Assembly: GCA_902168115.1 (NCBI GenBank)
Contig: CABHPB010000067.1
Span: forward strand, 150,372 to 214,371
Source: an uncultured Methylopila sp.
GTDB taxonomy: Bacteria; Pseudomonadota; Alphaproteobacteria; Rhizobiales; Methylopilaceae
Length of the DNA: 64,000 bases
Direction of reading: 5' to 3'
Program-made: the position numbers and the translations under genes
The notes under the pieces: generated by a model
Seen by the model: the letters and a program-made list of their open reading frames with translations, nothing else
Database searches by the model: none
What the model was told of the DNA's origin: nothing
Part shown: positions 9,772-19,989 of the stretch, in pieces
Position numbering within the stretch: position 1 is the first letter of the stretch
Layout of the letters: each line of letters opens with the position of its first letter

Positions 9772-10101
9772 TCAGACCGAAGCGTCGTCCTCGACGATGC
9801 GCTCCGCTGCGAATACGTCGAAGCCCTCCAGCATCCGCGCATTGACCCCGCATTCGGGATAGGCGCCGCGCGGCGTCCAGGCCAGGCCGCAGCCGCATGC
9901 GGCGCAGCGGTGAAACGCAAGGTGGCGACGGCCCCAGACATAGGTCTCGATCGCTCCCTCGATCGCCACCGAGCCGACCGGGTAGTAGGCCCAGAGCGCT
10001 CCATAGCGACGACAGATCGAGCAGCGGCAGTCGGTGACGGCGCCCGGGGGACCAGGTGTCGTGACGCACACGGCGCCGCAGTGGCATCGCCCTTCCATCA
10101 T
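9772..10101 (-). CDS. GFA-family (CENP-V/GFA domain) protein
   Basis: This small zinc-binding protein of the glutathione-dependent formaldehyde-activating (GFA) family is 109 aa. The family Cys pattern is present: CHCGAV at residues 6-11, CRCSICRR at 25-32, and RCAACGCGLAW near 66-75. Family members are annotated as S-hydroxymethylglutathione synthases, but that activity is disputed and most paralogues have unknown function, so formaldehyde metabolism should not be assumed. The ATG at 10101 is preceded by GGGAGG at 6 nt; a second ATG follows immediately. It is a single gene converging on the atp operon terminator. Confidence 0.88.
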   Translation of the reverse strand: MMEGRCHCGAVCVTTPGPPGAVTDCRCSICRRYGALWAYYPVGSVAIEGAIETYVWGRRHLAFHRCAACGCGLAWTPRGAYPECGVNARMLEGFDVFAAERIVEDDASV

Positions 10102-10140
10102 CGATTGCCTCCCGCTCCTGCCATGACCCTCGCGGCAAAC

Positions 10141-10166
10141 AGAAAGGGCGGCCAGATCGGCCGCCC
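10141..10166 (-). terminator. Terminator after the Arg/Ser-rich secreted protein gene
   Basis: GGGCGGCC (10146-10153) and GGCCGCCC (10159-10166) form an 8-bp perfect stem with a 5-nt loop. Read on the minus strand, the stem is followed by TTTCT (complement of 10141-10145). It lies 31 bp beyond the stop of the minus-strand gene ending at 10198. Confidence 0.7.
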
Positions 10167-10197
10167 ATTGGTCTGTCGGATATGGCCAGCTCGCGCG

Positions 10198-11196
10198 TCA
10201 GTTCGTCTGGGCGGCCTGCGTCGCGGGACCACGAACCGGCTGCGCCTGCGCGGAACGGGAGCCCGGCTGCGGAGGCTGAGGCGCCCGTCCCTGCTGGCGG
10301 GCTGCAGTCGCCTGCTGCTGGCGCTGCTCGGCCAGCGCCTTGTCGCGCCGCTCGGTGAAGCCCTGCGCGGCGCGGGCCATGGCGCCGCCATTGGTGCCAT
10401 TGGCGACCGTGGTGGTGACCTGCGCGCCGGGCGCGCCGGCTTGCGGCTTGGCCGAGACGACCACGGGCGACGGCTGCGGCTGGATCTCGATGCGCTGGCG
10501 GTTCGAACGGGTGGCGCGGGCGTAGCGGAAGGCCTTGGCGCGCGCGGACTTCGAGCGGTAGCTGCGCGCCGAACGAGTCGACCGGCCCGAGCGCGAGGAT
10601 TTCGCGACCGGCTCCTCGACCTGCTCCTCGGCGGAGGCGACCTCGTCTCCGGCGTCCGCGCCCACGGCGGGATCGAGCCCGACGACGATGGTCCACTTGG
10701 CGTAGCCTTCGGCGGAAGGCGGCGGCAGCGACACGTTCTCCTCGACGTGCTGGAAGGACACCTTCTGCACGCCCTCCGGCATCTCGACCTTCAGGTTGAT
10801 CCGCCGCGTCTCGATCTCGTTGCCCGAGGCGTCCTTGATCTGGATGGTCATCGGCGCATCGACCTGCGCCGTGTCCTTCGACTTCTTCCGCACGCTCTCC
10901 CCGACCACCCCGACCTTGACGATCGTCTCGGCGCCGAGATTGGCGCAGTCGCGGGCGAGCGCGTCCAGAGTCGCCTTGGCGCCGTCGGACTTGCGGCTGT
11001 CGCCGTCAGGCGCGAGCGTCACGGTCGGGCAGTTGGGATCGTTCGCGGGCTTGGCCGCGACACCGGCGGAGACGAGCTCCACCGCCTGCTGGGAGTCGGC
11101 GTCCGTCGGCGCGGCCGCCTCGATCGCGAGCGCGCTCGTCGCCATCATCAGCGATGCGGTCAGGCCGAAGGCGGCCGTCCGGAAGAGTTCGGACAT
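10198..11196 (-). CDS. Secreted hypothetical protein with Arg/Ser-rich basic segment
   Basis: I do not recognise a family. The start is placed at ATG 11196 because AAGG lies 8 nt upstream and because it begins a clear Sec signal peptide (about 1-24, ending ATSALA before IEAA). The open frame extends upstream without signal character. Residues 25-185 look globular, with two Cys (in the NDPNC and RDCANLG segments) that could form a disulfide. Residues about 205-245 are strikingly basic and repetitive (SSRSGRSTRSARSYRSKSA and similar). The last 110 residues are Gln/Ala/Pro-rich and probably disordered. The basic stretch could bind anionic envelope polymers, but this is speculation. It is a single gene with its own terminator. 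Confidence 0.7.
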   Translation of the reverse strand: MSELFRTAAFGLTASLMMATSALAIEAAAPTDADSQQAVELVSAGVAAKPANDPNCPTVTLAPDGDSRKSDGAKATLDALARDCANLGAETIVKVGVVGESVRKKSKDTAQVDAPMTIQIKDASGNEIETRRINLKVEMPEGVQKVSFQHVEENVSLPPPSAEGYAKWTIVVGLDPAVGADAGDEVASAEEQVEEPVAKSSRSGRSTRSARSYRSKSARAKAFRYARATRSNRQRIEIQPQPSPVVVSAKPQAGAPGAQVTTTVANGTNGGAMARAAQGFTERRDKALAEQRQQQATAARQQGRAPQPPQPGSRSAQAQPVRGPATQAAQTN

Positions 11197-11282
11197 GAAT
11201 CGAACCTTAAGAAGTCTGTGTTCGCCACCTACCACATTAAATCTTTGGAGACGAATCAGGCCGAATTGCGGAAAGGCCGCAG

Positions 11283-11903
11283 TCAAGCGCGTTCCACAGA
11301 ACTATCGTCAGAACTTCGCGTCGCCGGATGGACCCGCTTGCGCCCTGCCGCCGTGCGGGCGGCATGGTCGAGCGCGTCGAGCATCCATCGCGCGCGCCGC
11401 CTGACCGCCGGATCAGGCGAAGTTCCCCGCTCACCGACGGCGCGCCGGAATTCTGCGGAGTCGACGAACGCCGCCAGCCGGCAATAGGCACGGAACTCGC
11501 GTCGGTCCCGGCCGTCGACCGCCGACAGCGCGACCGCCCGCAGCCGGCGCATCTCTGCGGCGCCGACTCGAACGCGCGAGATCAGCGCGATCAGCCGGAC
11601 CTTGAGGTACCCGCTCCTGAAGAAATACGGGTCGGCCTCGAGGAAGCGGACCGCGCCCTCGAGCCCTGCCGGATCCTGCCGCTGCAGCGCCTCGTAGTCG
11701 GCCGCGAAGGTCGGCGGATAGGCGGCCTCGACGGCCGCCCAGACGCGCTCGGCCGCCTCGCGCCACGCGGCCCGCGCCGGGTCCTTCGGATCGCGCCGGT
11801 CCTGGATGCGCGCGAACGCCTCTCCGAGCGCCCGGCGCGCAGCCTCCGCCGCAGCTGCGCGGCCGGCGTAGTCGAAGTCAGCCCTCGAGCGCTTCGAGCT
11901 CAC
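11283..11903 (-). CDS. Hypothetical protein overlapping the 3' end of pepF
   Basis: This 206-aa soluble protein is Arg/Ala-rich and predicted to be largely helical. It has no signal peptide, transmembrane segment or motif that I recognise. The start is GTG at 11903, inside the last 26 bp of the upstream oligoendopeptidase gene, so translation is probably coupled. The only structured-looking stretch is about 60-150 (the region around FFRSGYLKVRLIALISRV and EFRAYCRLAAFVDSAEF). It ends 87 bp before the start of the secreted protein gene at 11196. Coding status is supported by position and length; function is unknown. Confidence 0.6.
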   Translation of the reverse strand: MSSKRSRADFDYAGRAAAAEAARRALGEAFARIQDRRDPKDPARAAWREAAERVWAAVEAAYPPTFAADYEALQRQDPAGLEGAVRFLEADPYFFRSGYLKVRLIALISRVRVGAAEMRRLRAVALSAVDGRDRREFRAYCRLAAFVDSAEFRRAVGERGTSPDPAVRRRARWMLDALDHAARTAAGRKRVHPATRSSDDSSVERA

Positions 11904-13761
11904 CGATCATGCGCTCGATCAGTCCGAGACCGGTACGCCAGAAGGCCGGGTCGGCGGCGTCGAGACCGAACGGCTTCAGCAGCTCGGAATGATGCTTGGT
12001 GCCGCCGGCCGAGAGCAGCGCGAAGTAGCGCTCGGCGAAGCCGTCCGCGGCGTTCTCGTAGACCGCGTAGAGCGAGTTCACGAGGCAGTCGCCGAAGGCG
12101 TAGGCGTAGACGTAGAACGGCGAATGCGTGAAGTGGCTGATGTAGGTCCAGTAAGTCTCGTAGCCCTCGGTGAGCGCGATCGCCGGCCCGAGGCTCTCCG
12201 CCTGGACCTCCAGCCAGATCTCGCCGATGCGCTCGGTCGGGAGCTCGCCGTTGCGGCGCTCGAGATGGACCCTGCGCTCGAAGGTGTAGAAGGCGATCTG
12301 CCGGACCACCGTGTTCAGCATGTCCTCGACCTTCTGGGCGAGCATCGCCTTGCGCTGCGCCGCGTCGGTCGTGCGCGCGAGCATGGCGCGGAAGGTCAGC
12401 ATCTCGCCGAACACCGAGGCGGTCTCGGCGAGGGTCAGCGGGGTCGGCGCCATCAGCGGTCCCTGCACGCCTGCCAGCACCTGATGGACGCCGTGGCCGA
12501 GTTCGTGCGCGAGGGTCATCACGTCGCGCGGCCGGCCGAGATAGTTCAGCAGCACGTAAGGATGCGCAGACGGGGTCGTCGGATGCGCGAAGGCGCCGGG
12601 CGCCTTGCCGGGCCGGGCCGGCGCGTCGATCCAGCGCTCGTCGAAGAAGCGGCGAGCGATGTCCGCCATCTTGGGCGCAAAGCCCCCATAGGCGCCGAGA
12701 ACCGTGTCCTTCGCCTCCTCCCAGGGGATCGTGCGGGACGGGGCCGTCGGCAGCGGCGCGTTGCGGTCCCAGTAGTTCAGCTTCTCCATGCCGAACCACT
12801 TGGCTTTCAGCCGGTAATAGCGATGCGACAGGCGCGGATAGGAGTCGCGCACGCTCTCGACCAGCGCGTCGACCACCTCCCGCTCGACCCGGTTCGACAG
12901 GTGCCGCGCGTCGGCGACGTCTGCGAAGCTGCGCCAGCGGTCGGAGATTTCCTTGTCCTTGGCGAGCACGTTGGTGATGAGGCCGAAGGTCCGCGCGTTG
13001 GCCCTGAAGGTCTTGGCCAGGGCATGCGCCGCCTGTTCGCGGACCGCGCCGTCGGCGTCCTGCAGCTTGTTGAGGGCGGGCTCGAGCGTCAGGGTCTCGC
13101 CGCCGATCTCGTAGCGGGTCGAGGACAGCGTTTCGTCGAACAGCCGTCGCCATGCGCTCGCGCCGGTCTGCGACTTCTCGTGGAACAGCTGCTCGACGCG
13201 GTCCTCGAGCTGGTGCGGCCGCTCCTTGCGGACGTCGTCGAGGAACGGCCGGTAGCGCGCCAGCCCCTCGTCCTCGAGCGCCCTGTCGAGCGCGGCGTCG
13301 TCGAGCCGGTTGAGCTCGAGATTGAAGAACAGCAGGTGCGACCAGACGTCGGTCAGCTTCTCCTGGATGTCGCCGTAGAACTTCGAGCGCTTCGGATCGG
13401 ACGTGTCCTCGGAATAGACGAGCCCGGCATAGGAGGCGACGCGCCCGGTCAGGTCGTCGATCGCCTCGTAGTCGATCACCGCCCGGACGAGGCCGCCGGC
13501 CTCGGTGAGCGCCGGCAGCTTGCCCTTGTAGGCCTCCTCGAAGGCGCGCGCGTCGTCGAGGCATTTGGCGAGGTCGCGCGCGAGCTCCGGCGCCTCGGTC
13601 GAGGCGTAGAGGTCCGCAAGGTTCCACTCCGGCAGGGCGCCGAGCACGGCTTGGGGCTGCGACAAGAGGCGTGTCTCCGGGTTCGGAAGGCGTGCGGGGT
13701 CGTGCGCAGATATCGCAAGGGCGAGCCGCCCGATCAATGGCGCCCCGGCGGAACCGTTCAT
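11878..13761 (-). CDS. pepF: M3-family oligoendopeptidase F
   Basis: This cytoplasmic zinc metallopeptidase degrades short peptides. The 627-aa product matches M3B oligoendopeptidase F. The zinc site HELGHGVHQ lies at about residues 417-425, followed by the downstream Glu in LTLAETASVFGEML. The conserved C-terminal region GYETYWTYISHFTHSPFYVYAYAFG is the substrate-cap segment. The N-terminal helical domain begins near EWNLADLY (about 45). AAGGA lies immediately before the ATG at 13761 with essentially no spacer, so the true start could be a little downstream; the first 40 residues are poorly conserved in character. It is followed by an overlapping orphan gene. Confidence 0.92.
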   Translation of the reverse strand: MNGSAGAPLIGRLALAISAHDPARLPNPETRLLSQPQAVLGALPEWNLADLYASTEAPELARDLAKCLDDARAFEEAYKGKLPALTEAGGLVRAVIDYEAIDDLTGRVASYAGLVYSEDTSDPKRSKFYGDIQEKLTDVWSHLLFFNLELNRLDDAALDRALEDEGLARYRPFLDDVRKERPHQLEDRVEQLFHEKSQTGASAWRRLFDETLSSTRYEIGGETLTLEPALNKLQDADGAVREQAAHALAKTFRANARTFGLITNVLAKDKEISDRWRSFADVADARHLSNRVEREVVDALVESVRDSYPRLSHRYYRLKAKWFGMEKLNYWDRNAPLPTAPSRTIPWEEAKDTVLGAYGGFAPKMADIARRFFDERWIDAPARPGKAPGAFAHPTTPSAHPYVLLNYLGRPRDVMTLAHELGHGVHQVLAGVQGPLMAPTPLTLAETASVFGEMLTFRAMLARTTDAAQRKAMLAQKVEDMLNTVVRQIAFYTFERRVHLERRNGELPTERIGEIWLEVQAESLGPAIALTEGYETYWTYISHFTHSPFYVYAYAFGDCLVNSLYAVYENAADGFAERYFALLSAGGTKHHSELLKPFGLDAADPAFWRTGLGLIERMIGELEALEG

Positions 13762-13843
13762 CCTTAAGCGCGCGTTTACCCTGCGGGCCGATGCTTCGGC
13801 GAGGTCCGCGGCCTGTCCGCCGACGTTTCGCGAAAGCCCCCTG

Positions 13844-15337
<1,494 letters not shown>

Positions 15338-15416
15338 AACGATCGTGTCCGAAGACGTTGTTGAATTCAGGCCCGGACGGAAGCATCGTCTCCGGGTACG
15401 ACAAAGGATGAAGCCG

Positions 15417-17378
15417 ATGGCAATCTTCACTCCAGCGTCCGCCGTCCGGCGGTCCTTTGTCATGCGCGCGTCCGCACTTTTCAGCGCAGCCGCCGTCTGC
15501 GCCCTCGTCGCCGGCTCGGCTCAGGCCGAGACCCGCAGCGACCCCGTAGCGGCCGCGGCTCCCGATCCGCTCTACACGCCGCCGGCCGTCGGCGACCGCG
15601 ACTTCTCGACCGGCGCGCTCGCCAATCCCGCCGCGACGCCCGACGCCGCCGCCACTGCGCCCGCTGCGACCTCGCCCGCTGCGACGGCGCCCGCGACCGC
15701 CGCGCCTTCGCCGGCCCCCGTTCCGACGACCGAGCTCAGCGGTCTCGCGCCGCTGCCCGCGGCGGTGATCGCGACGCTCGGCGATCCGACCTTCAAGATC
15801 TCGCAGTCGGACCGCGACGCGCTCAAGGCGTTCTACTCGGCGCGTCAGGGCGCGCCGTTCTGGATTTCGAACAACGGCTTCACCGACAAGGCCGAGGCCG
15901 CCAAGTCGCGCATCGCCAGGGCGTCCGAGGACGGCCTCGATCCGAAGGCGTTCAAGCTGCCGGCGTCCCCCGCGGGCGCTGCGCCTTCCGACGTCGCGCA
16001 GGCCGAGATCCGCATGTCGCTTGCGGCCCTCGCCTATGGCCGGCAGGCCTGGAGCGGCCGGATCACGCCGAGCGCGATCAGCCCGCTCGTCACCGCCCAG
16101 CCGTCGCCCTTCGACGCGCAGGCCGCGCTCGCCTCGCTCGAGCAGAGCCACGACGTCGCCGTCACCCTCGACGGCTTCAACCCTCAGCACCCGCAGTTCC
16201 TGGAGCTCCGCAAGCTGCTCGCCTCGGCGCGCGCGACGCATGTCGAGGCGCCCGAGCAGCCGCGGATCGCGGCCGGCAAGCTGCTGGAGCCGGGCGGCCA
16301 GGATCCGCGCGTGCCGGCCCTGCGCAAGCGGCTCGGCATCTCGGGCGCGCCCGACGACCTTTATTACGACGGCGAGCTCGAGCAGGCGGTCATCGACTTC
16401 CAGAAGAAGAACAAGATCGGCGCGTCCGGCCTCGTCAACAAGATCACCATCCGCGCGCTGAACGCCGGCTCCCACCCGCGCAGCGACGCCGAACTGATCG
16501 AGCTCAACATGGAGCGCTGGCGCTGGATGCCGCGCGAGCTCGGCGCCAAGCACGTCTTCGTCGACATCCCGGTCTTCCGCCTCCACATCATGGAGGATGG
16601 CCGCTCGACCTACGACACCCGCGTGATCGTCGGAAAGGCGACCAACCAGACGCCGGTGTTCTCCGACGAGATCGACCACATCGTCGTCAATCCCTACTGG
16701 AACGTTCCCTCGACCATCGCCCTGAAGGAGATGCAGGGCTCCTCGCTGCGCGGCTTCGAGGTCGTGGACAGCCGCGGCCGCAAGGTCGAGGACTTCAGCT
16801 GGGAGGACGTGAAGGCCAACAAGGTGCGCATCCGGCAGCCGCCGGGCGAGCGCAACGCCCTCGGCCACATCAAGTTCATGTTCCCGAACAAGCACTCGGT
16901 CTATCTGCACGACACCTCGTCGCGCTCGCTGTTCGAGAAGAGCGCCCGCGCGATGAGCCATGGCTGCGTGCGCGTCGACCGGCCGCTGGAGTTCGCCGAC
17001 GCCCTGTCCGGCGACCAGGGTCTGTCCGGCTCGAAGCTGAAGTCGATGATCGGCGGCAAGGAGCGCAGCCTGACGCTGTCGCGCAAGATCCCCGTCCACC
17101 TCACCTACTTCACCGCCTGGGTGGACCCGAACGGCAAGCTCGAGACCCGCGACGACCTCTACGGCCTTGACGCGCGGCTCAGGCTCGCACTGAGGGGCGA
17201 GCCGCTGCCGGCGCTTCCCAAGGACGAGGCGCCGCGGGTCATCGCCAAGCCCAAGCCCAAGCCCAAGCCGGCTCCCACGCCGGAAGAGACGATGGCGTCG
17301 GCCGTTCCGGCCCCCGCGGTGGAGCGACCCAAGTCGGTCAACTGGATTCACCGGCTTTTCGGCGTTGATTCGCGCTGA
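15417..17378 (+). CDS. L,D-transpeptidase (YkuD domain, YcbB/LdtD-like) with peptidoglycan-binding domain
   Basis: This exported enzyme forms 3-3 crosslinks in peptidoglycan or attaches proteins to it. The start is taken at ATG 15417, where AAAGG sits 9 nt upstream and a signal peptide follows (ending AGSAQA near residue 39). An Ala/Pro/Thr-rich linker covers about 55-105. Next comes the YcbB-type scaffold, a PG_binding_1 domain at about 290-350, and the YkuD catalytic domain at about 375-575 with SHGCVR (His515, Cys517). The C-terminal tail has a KPKPKPKP run and ends in a hydrophobic WIHRLFGV. The 653-aa architecture is like LdtD. It lies upstream of a DUF882 peptidase gene and downstream of a sigma-54 regulator gene. 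Confidence 0.93.
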   Translation: MAIFTPASAVRRSFVMRASALFSAAAVCALVAGSAQAETRSDPVAAAAPDPLYTPPAVGDRDFSTGALANPAATPDAAATAPAATSPAATAPATAAPSPAPVPTTELSGLAPLPAAVIATLGDPTFKISQSDRDALKAFYSARQGAPFWISNNGFTDKAEAAKSRIARASEDGLDPKAFKLPASPAGAAPSDVAQAEIRMSLAALAYGRQAWSGRITPSAISPLVTAQPSPFDAQAALASLEQSHDVAVTLDGFNPQHPQFLELRKLLASARATHVEAPEQPRIAAGKLLEPGGQDPRVPALRKRLGISGAPDDLYYDGELEQAVIDFQKKNKIGASGLVNKITIRALNAGSHPRSDAELIELNMERWRWMPRELGAKHVFVDIPVFRLHIMEDGRSTYDTRVIVGKATNQTPVFSDEIDHIVVNPYWNVPSTIALKEMQGSSLRGFEVVDSRGRKVEDFSWEDVKANKVRIRQPPGERNALGHIKFMFPNKHSVYLHDTSSRSLFEKSARAMSHGCVRVDRPLEFADALSGDQGLSGSKLKSMIGGKERSLTLSRKIPVHLTYFTAWVDPNGKLETRDDLYGLDARLRLALRGEPLPALPKDEAPRVIAKPKPKPKPAPTPEETMASAVPAPAVERPKSVNWIHRLFGVDSR

Positions 17379-17417
17379 CGCCGATCAATCCGGAATCGTG
17401 TTGAAAAAGAGAACGCC

Positions 17418-17460
17418 AGCGCCTTTTCGCCGTGATGCGGTAAAAAGGCGCTAGCTTTTC
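17418..17460 (+). terminator. Terminator after the L,D-transpeptidase gene
   Basis: AGCGCCTTTT (17418-17427) pairs with AAAAGGCGCT (17443-17452) in a 10-bp perfect stem. The 15-nt loop can fold further, and the stem is followed by AGCTTTTCC. It separates the transpeptidase gene from the DUF882 gene in their 246-bp gap, suggesting that the two have separate transcription starts. Confidence 0.65.
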
Positions 17461-17624
17461 CGGGAACCTGCGTCTAGGAAGGCACAGATCGGGGGATCGG
17501 GGGACGGTTTTTCCGCAGTTGGTCACTGCGCGTTAACCACCCTCGCTGAAACTTTGTTGATCAATTTCGGCGTACGAGCGTCTCAGGGGCGTCGCCGGTG
17601 GTCTCATAGGGTCAGGACGGATCA

Positions 17625-19586
17625 TTGCTTGACATCCCTCAGCCCAAAGGCTCGGCGAAGCGCTATCTGAAGCGCGGGGTCACCGCCGTCCTCCTTGGAA
17701 CCGCTGCGCTCGTCGCAGGTTCCGAGGCCACCCAGAACGCGGTCGCGAACGGCGACACGCGCACCCTGACGCTCTACCACACGCACCGCGGCGACACGAC
17801 GACCGTCACCTTCAAGCGCAACGGTCGCTACGACGCCGACGGCCTGCGGCAGCTCAGCTACTTCCTGCGCGACTGGCGCAACAACAAGCAGACGCGGATG
17901 GAGCCGCGGCTGTTCGACATCGTCTGGGAGGCGCACCGCCAGGTGGGTCGCGGCGGGATGATCAACATCGTCTCGTCCTACCGCTCGCCCGAGACCAACG
18001 CCTATCTGCGCGCCCACTCGCGCGGCGTCGCCAAGTTCAGCCAGCACATGCTCGGCCGAGCGATGGACTTCTACATCACTGGCGTCCCCGTCTCGGCGGT
18101 GCGCGAGGCCGGCATCCGTCTCCAGCGCGGCGGCGTCGGCTTCTATCCGACCTCGGGCCGCCCCTTCGTCCATCTCGACGCCGGCAACATCCGCGCCTGG
18201 CCGCGCATGAGCCGCAGCCAGCTCGCCCGCATCTTCCCGGACGGCAAGACTGTTCATCAGCCGGCCGAAGGCGGCCAGATGCCCGGTTATCAGGTGGCTC
18301 TCGCCGAGCTCCGGAGCCGTGGCGAGGTCTCGCTCGACAACGCCTATGCCGGCGGCGGCTCTGGCGGCGGCGGCGTGAAGAGCTTCTTCGCCCGCCTGTT
18401 CGGCGGCGCCGATCAGGCCGACGACGAGGCCGAGACCAGGGTCGCGGCCTCCCCGGCCCGCGGCGGCGCGACGACCTCCTCTTCCGGCGGCGACGACGAG
18501 GGCGGCGAGAGCGCCGCTCCGGCCGCCGCCACTGCCCCGATCCGTGTCGCGACCGCCCGGGTCGCGCCGATGCCGCCGACCCGCCCGGCAGACATGGTCC
18601 GCCCGGCGGCGGCCCAGGCCGAGACCGTGGTGGCTTCGGTCGTCCCGATGCCGCCGGTCGCGCCGGCCCGCCCGCAGCAGGGCGAGATGCAGCTTGCGGC
18701 CGTCGTGCCGCTGCCGCCTGTGGCCCCGACGGTGGTGGCCTCCAAACCGATCCCGCTGCCGCCGAGCGCGCCGGCGGGCGAGATTCAGCTCGCTTCCGCG
18801 GAGCGGACGACCGGCCAGGACATGTCCTGGCGGATCGGCGCCCAGCCGGCCAAGGCAAGCCCGGTCCAGGCCACCGACCCGGCGCTGGCCCTCGCCTCCT
18901 CGATCCCGACTCCGCGCTCCAAGCCGAACTCCGACAGCGCGATCGCGGTGCTCGCGGCGCTGCCGACGCCGGCCCGCGCCAACGACTCGCCACGCGAGAT
19001 CGATCCGCAGGCCGCGGCCTCGCAGTCGGCTGAAGCCTCCAGCTTCCCGCGCCTGCCGGACGGCTTCCTCGGCCGCCGCAAGGCCGAGGACGGCGAAATC
19101 GCCATGGCCTATGCGCCGGAGGCGACAGATCCGACCGCCGTCGCCCCGGCCGCCCAGACGCGCGCCGCCGTCGCGCCGCGCACCCACGTCACGGCGACGG
19201 CCCCGACCGATCCGAACGTCCGGGTGCTGTCGCCCTATGCGACGCCGGCCGCGATCTACGCCGCCGCCACCGCGCCGCTGCGCAGCCGCGCGACGCTTCC
19301 CGCGCCTGAGGCGCTGGTGACGACGCCGCTCGACGAGTACGGCTACCAGGCCTTCATCAACGCCACCCCGGTCGAATGGGCGGCGGAGATGGTCCATCCG
19401 ATCGAGACGGCCTCTCTGGCCGCGATCCCGAGCGCCGCGCTTGCGGGCGGCTTCGCGGGTGATCCGAACGCCGGCATGCGGTGCGACCGGTTCGCCGGCT
19501 CTTCCGTCGCCCTGCTGCGGACGCTGTCCTTCGCGCCCGCCGGCAACTCGACCGCTGCGGTCCGCAAGAACCGCAACCAGGGCTGA
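17625..19586 (+). CDS. DUF882 (peptidase M15_2 / MepK-like) murein endopeptidase with long Pro/Ala-rich tail
   Basis: This is a probable periplasmic peptidoglycan hydrolase of the M15 fold. Translation starts at TTG 17625 after GGACGG. A hydrophobic signal or anchor follows (about 16-34). The DUF882 domain (about 45-205) includes SSYRSPETNAYLR, then SQHMLGRAMDFYI with the His-x6-Asp zinc ligands, and PFVHLD with the third His, so the catalytic site is complete. MepK, the E. coli member, cleaves mDAP-mDAP crosslinks, the bonds made by L,D-transpeptidases, which fits the neighbour upstream. Residues 240-653 are a low-complexity Ala/Pro/Gly tail with recurring VPMPPVAPARP-type units, probably disordered. 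A second possible role is outer-membrane or wall tethering. Confidence 0.88.
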   Translation: MLDIPQPKGSAKRYLKRGVTAVLLGTAALVAGSEATQNAVANGDTRTLTLYHTHRGDTTTVTFKRNGRYDADGLRQLSYFLRDWRNNKQTRMEPRLFDIVWEAHRQVGRGGMINIVSSYRSPETNAYLRAHSRGVAKFSQHMLGRAMDFYITGVPVSAVREAGIRLQRGGVGFYPTSGRPFVHLDAGNIRAWPRMSRSQLARIFPDGKTVHQPAEGGQMPGYQVALAELRSRGEVSLDNAYAGGGSGGGGVKSFFARLFGGADQADDEAETRVAASPARGGATTSSSGGDDEGGESAAPAAATAPIRVATARVAPMPPTRPADMVRPAAAQAETVVASVVPMPPVAPARPQQGEMQLAAVVPLPPVAPTVVASKPIPLPPSAPAGEIQLASAERTTGQDMSWRIGAQPAKASPVQATDPALALASSIPTPRSKPNSDSAIAVLAALPTPARANDSPREIDPQAAASQSAEASSFPRLPDGFLGRRKAEDGEIAMAYAPEATDPTAVAPAAQTRAAVAPRTHVTATAPTDPNVRVLSPYATPAAIYAAATAPLRSRATLPAPEALVTTPLDEYGYQAFINATPVEWAAEMVHPIETASLAAIPSAALAGGFAGDPNAGMRCDRFAGSSVALLRTLSFAPAGNSTAAVRKNRNQG

Positions 19587-19620
19587 CGCCCGACGGTTCG
19601 TCGGCCTTCCAGAACGCGAA

Positions 19621-19653
19621 AAGCCCCGGACCTCGTCGGTCCGGGGCTTTTTC
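19621..19653 (+). terminator. Strong Rho-independent terminator after the DUF882 gene
   Basis: A perfect 12-bp stem, AAGCCCCGGACC (19621-19632) with GGTCCGGGGCTT (19638-19649), has a 5-nt loop and is followed by a T run. It also faces the convergent gapR gene and could act for both, since the minus-strand 3' side also begins with T residues. Confidence 0.9.
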
Positions 19654-19674
19654 GTTTCGTCCGAGGGATCGGAG

Positions 19675-19932
19675 TCAGTCGGACGCCATGCCGAGAGCCG
19701 AGAGGTAGAGGTCGAGGATCGCCTCCTGCTCGGCGCGCTCGGACGCGTCCTGCTTGCGGACCGAGATCACCTTGCGAAGCACCTTGACGTCGAAGCCGTT
19801 GCCCTTGGCCTCGGCGTAGACCTCCTTGATGTCGTCGGCGATGCCCTTCTTCTCTTCCTCGAGACGCTCGATGCGCTCGACGAAGGCGACAAGCTGGTCC
19901 TTGGCGACTTCATCCGGATTGACGGTGCTCAT
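19675..19932 (-). CDS. gapR: GapR-family (DUF2312) DNA-binding protein
   Basis: This 85-aa protein is of the DUF2312/GapR family, which in Caulobacter binds overtwisted AT-rich DNA and helps chromosome replication and structuring. The whole chain matches the family: an N-terminal coiled coil ([20 protein letters not shown]), then [23 protein letters not shown] and a short C-terminal helix. The ATG is preceded by GGGGAGG. It is a monocistronic gene on the minus strand, 57 bp downstream of the DUF1244 gene and before the shared terminator. Family membership is secure; the symbol follows the family name. Confidence 0.92.
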   Translation of the reverse strand: MSTVNPDEVAKDQLVAFVERIERLEEEKKGIADDIKEVYAEAKGNGFDVKVLRKVISVRKQDASERAEQEAILDLYLSALGMASD

Positions 19933-19989
19933 GCTCGGGCGCCTCCCCTGTTCGCGGGCGCACTCGGTTCGCAGACCAGCGCGAGTCGG

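Noticed and set aside
9772..10101. Reading the GFA-family gene as proof of glutathione-linked formaldehyde oxidation
   Set aside because: The family's proposed activity is disputed and no FrmA/FrmB-type gene is nearby.
15338..15416. Search for a -24/-12 promoter between the sigma-54 response regulator and the transpeptidase
   Set aside because: No GG-N10-GC arrangement close to consensus was found there or at 17379-17624.
17248..17272. Tandem AAGCCC repeat
   Set aside because: It encodes the KPKPKP linker of the L,D-transpeptidase and is a coding repeat, not a separate element.
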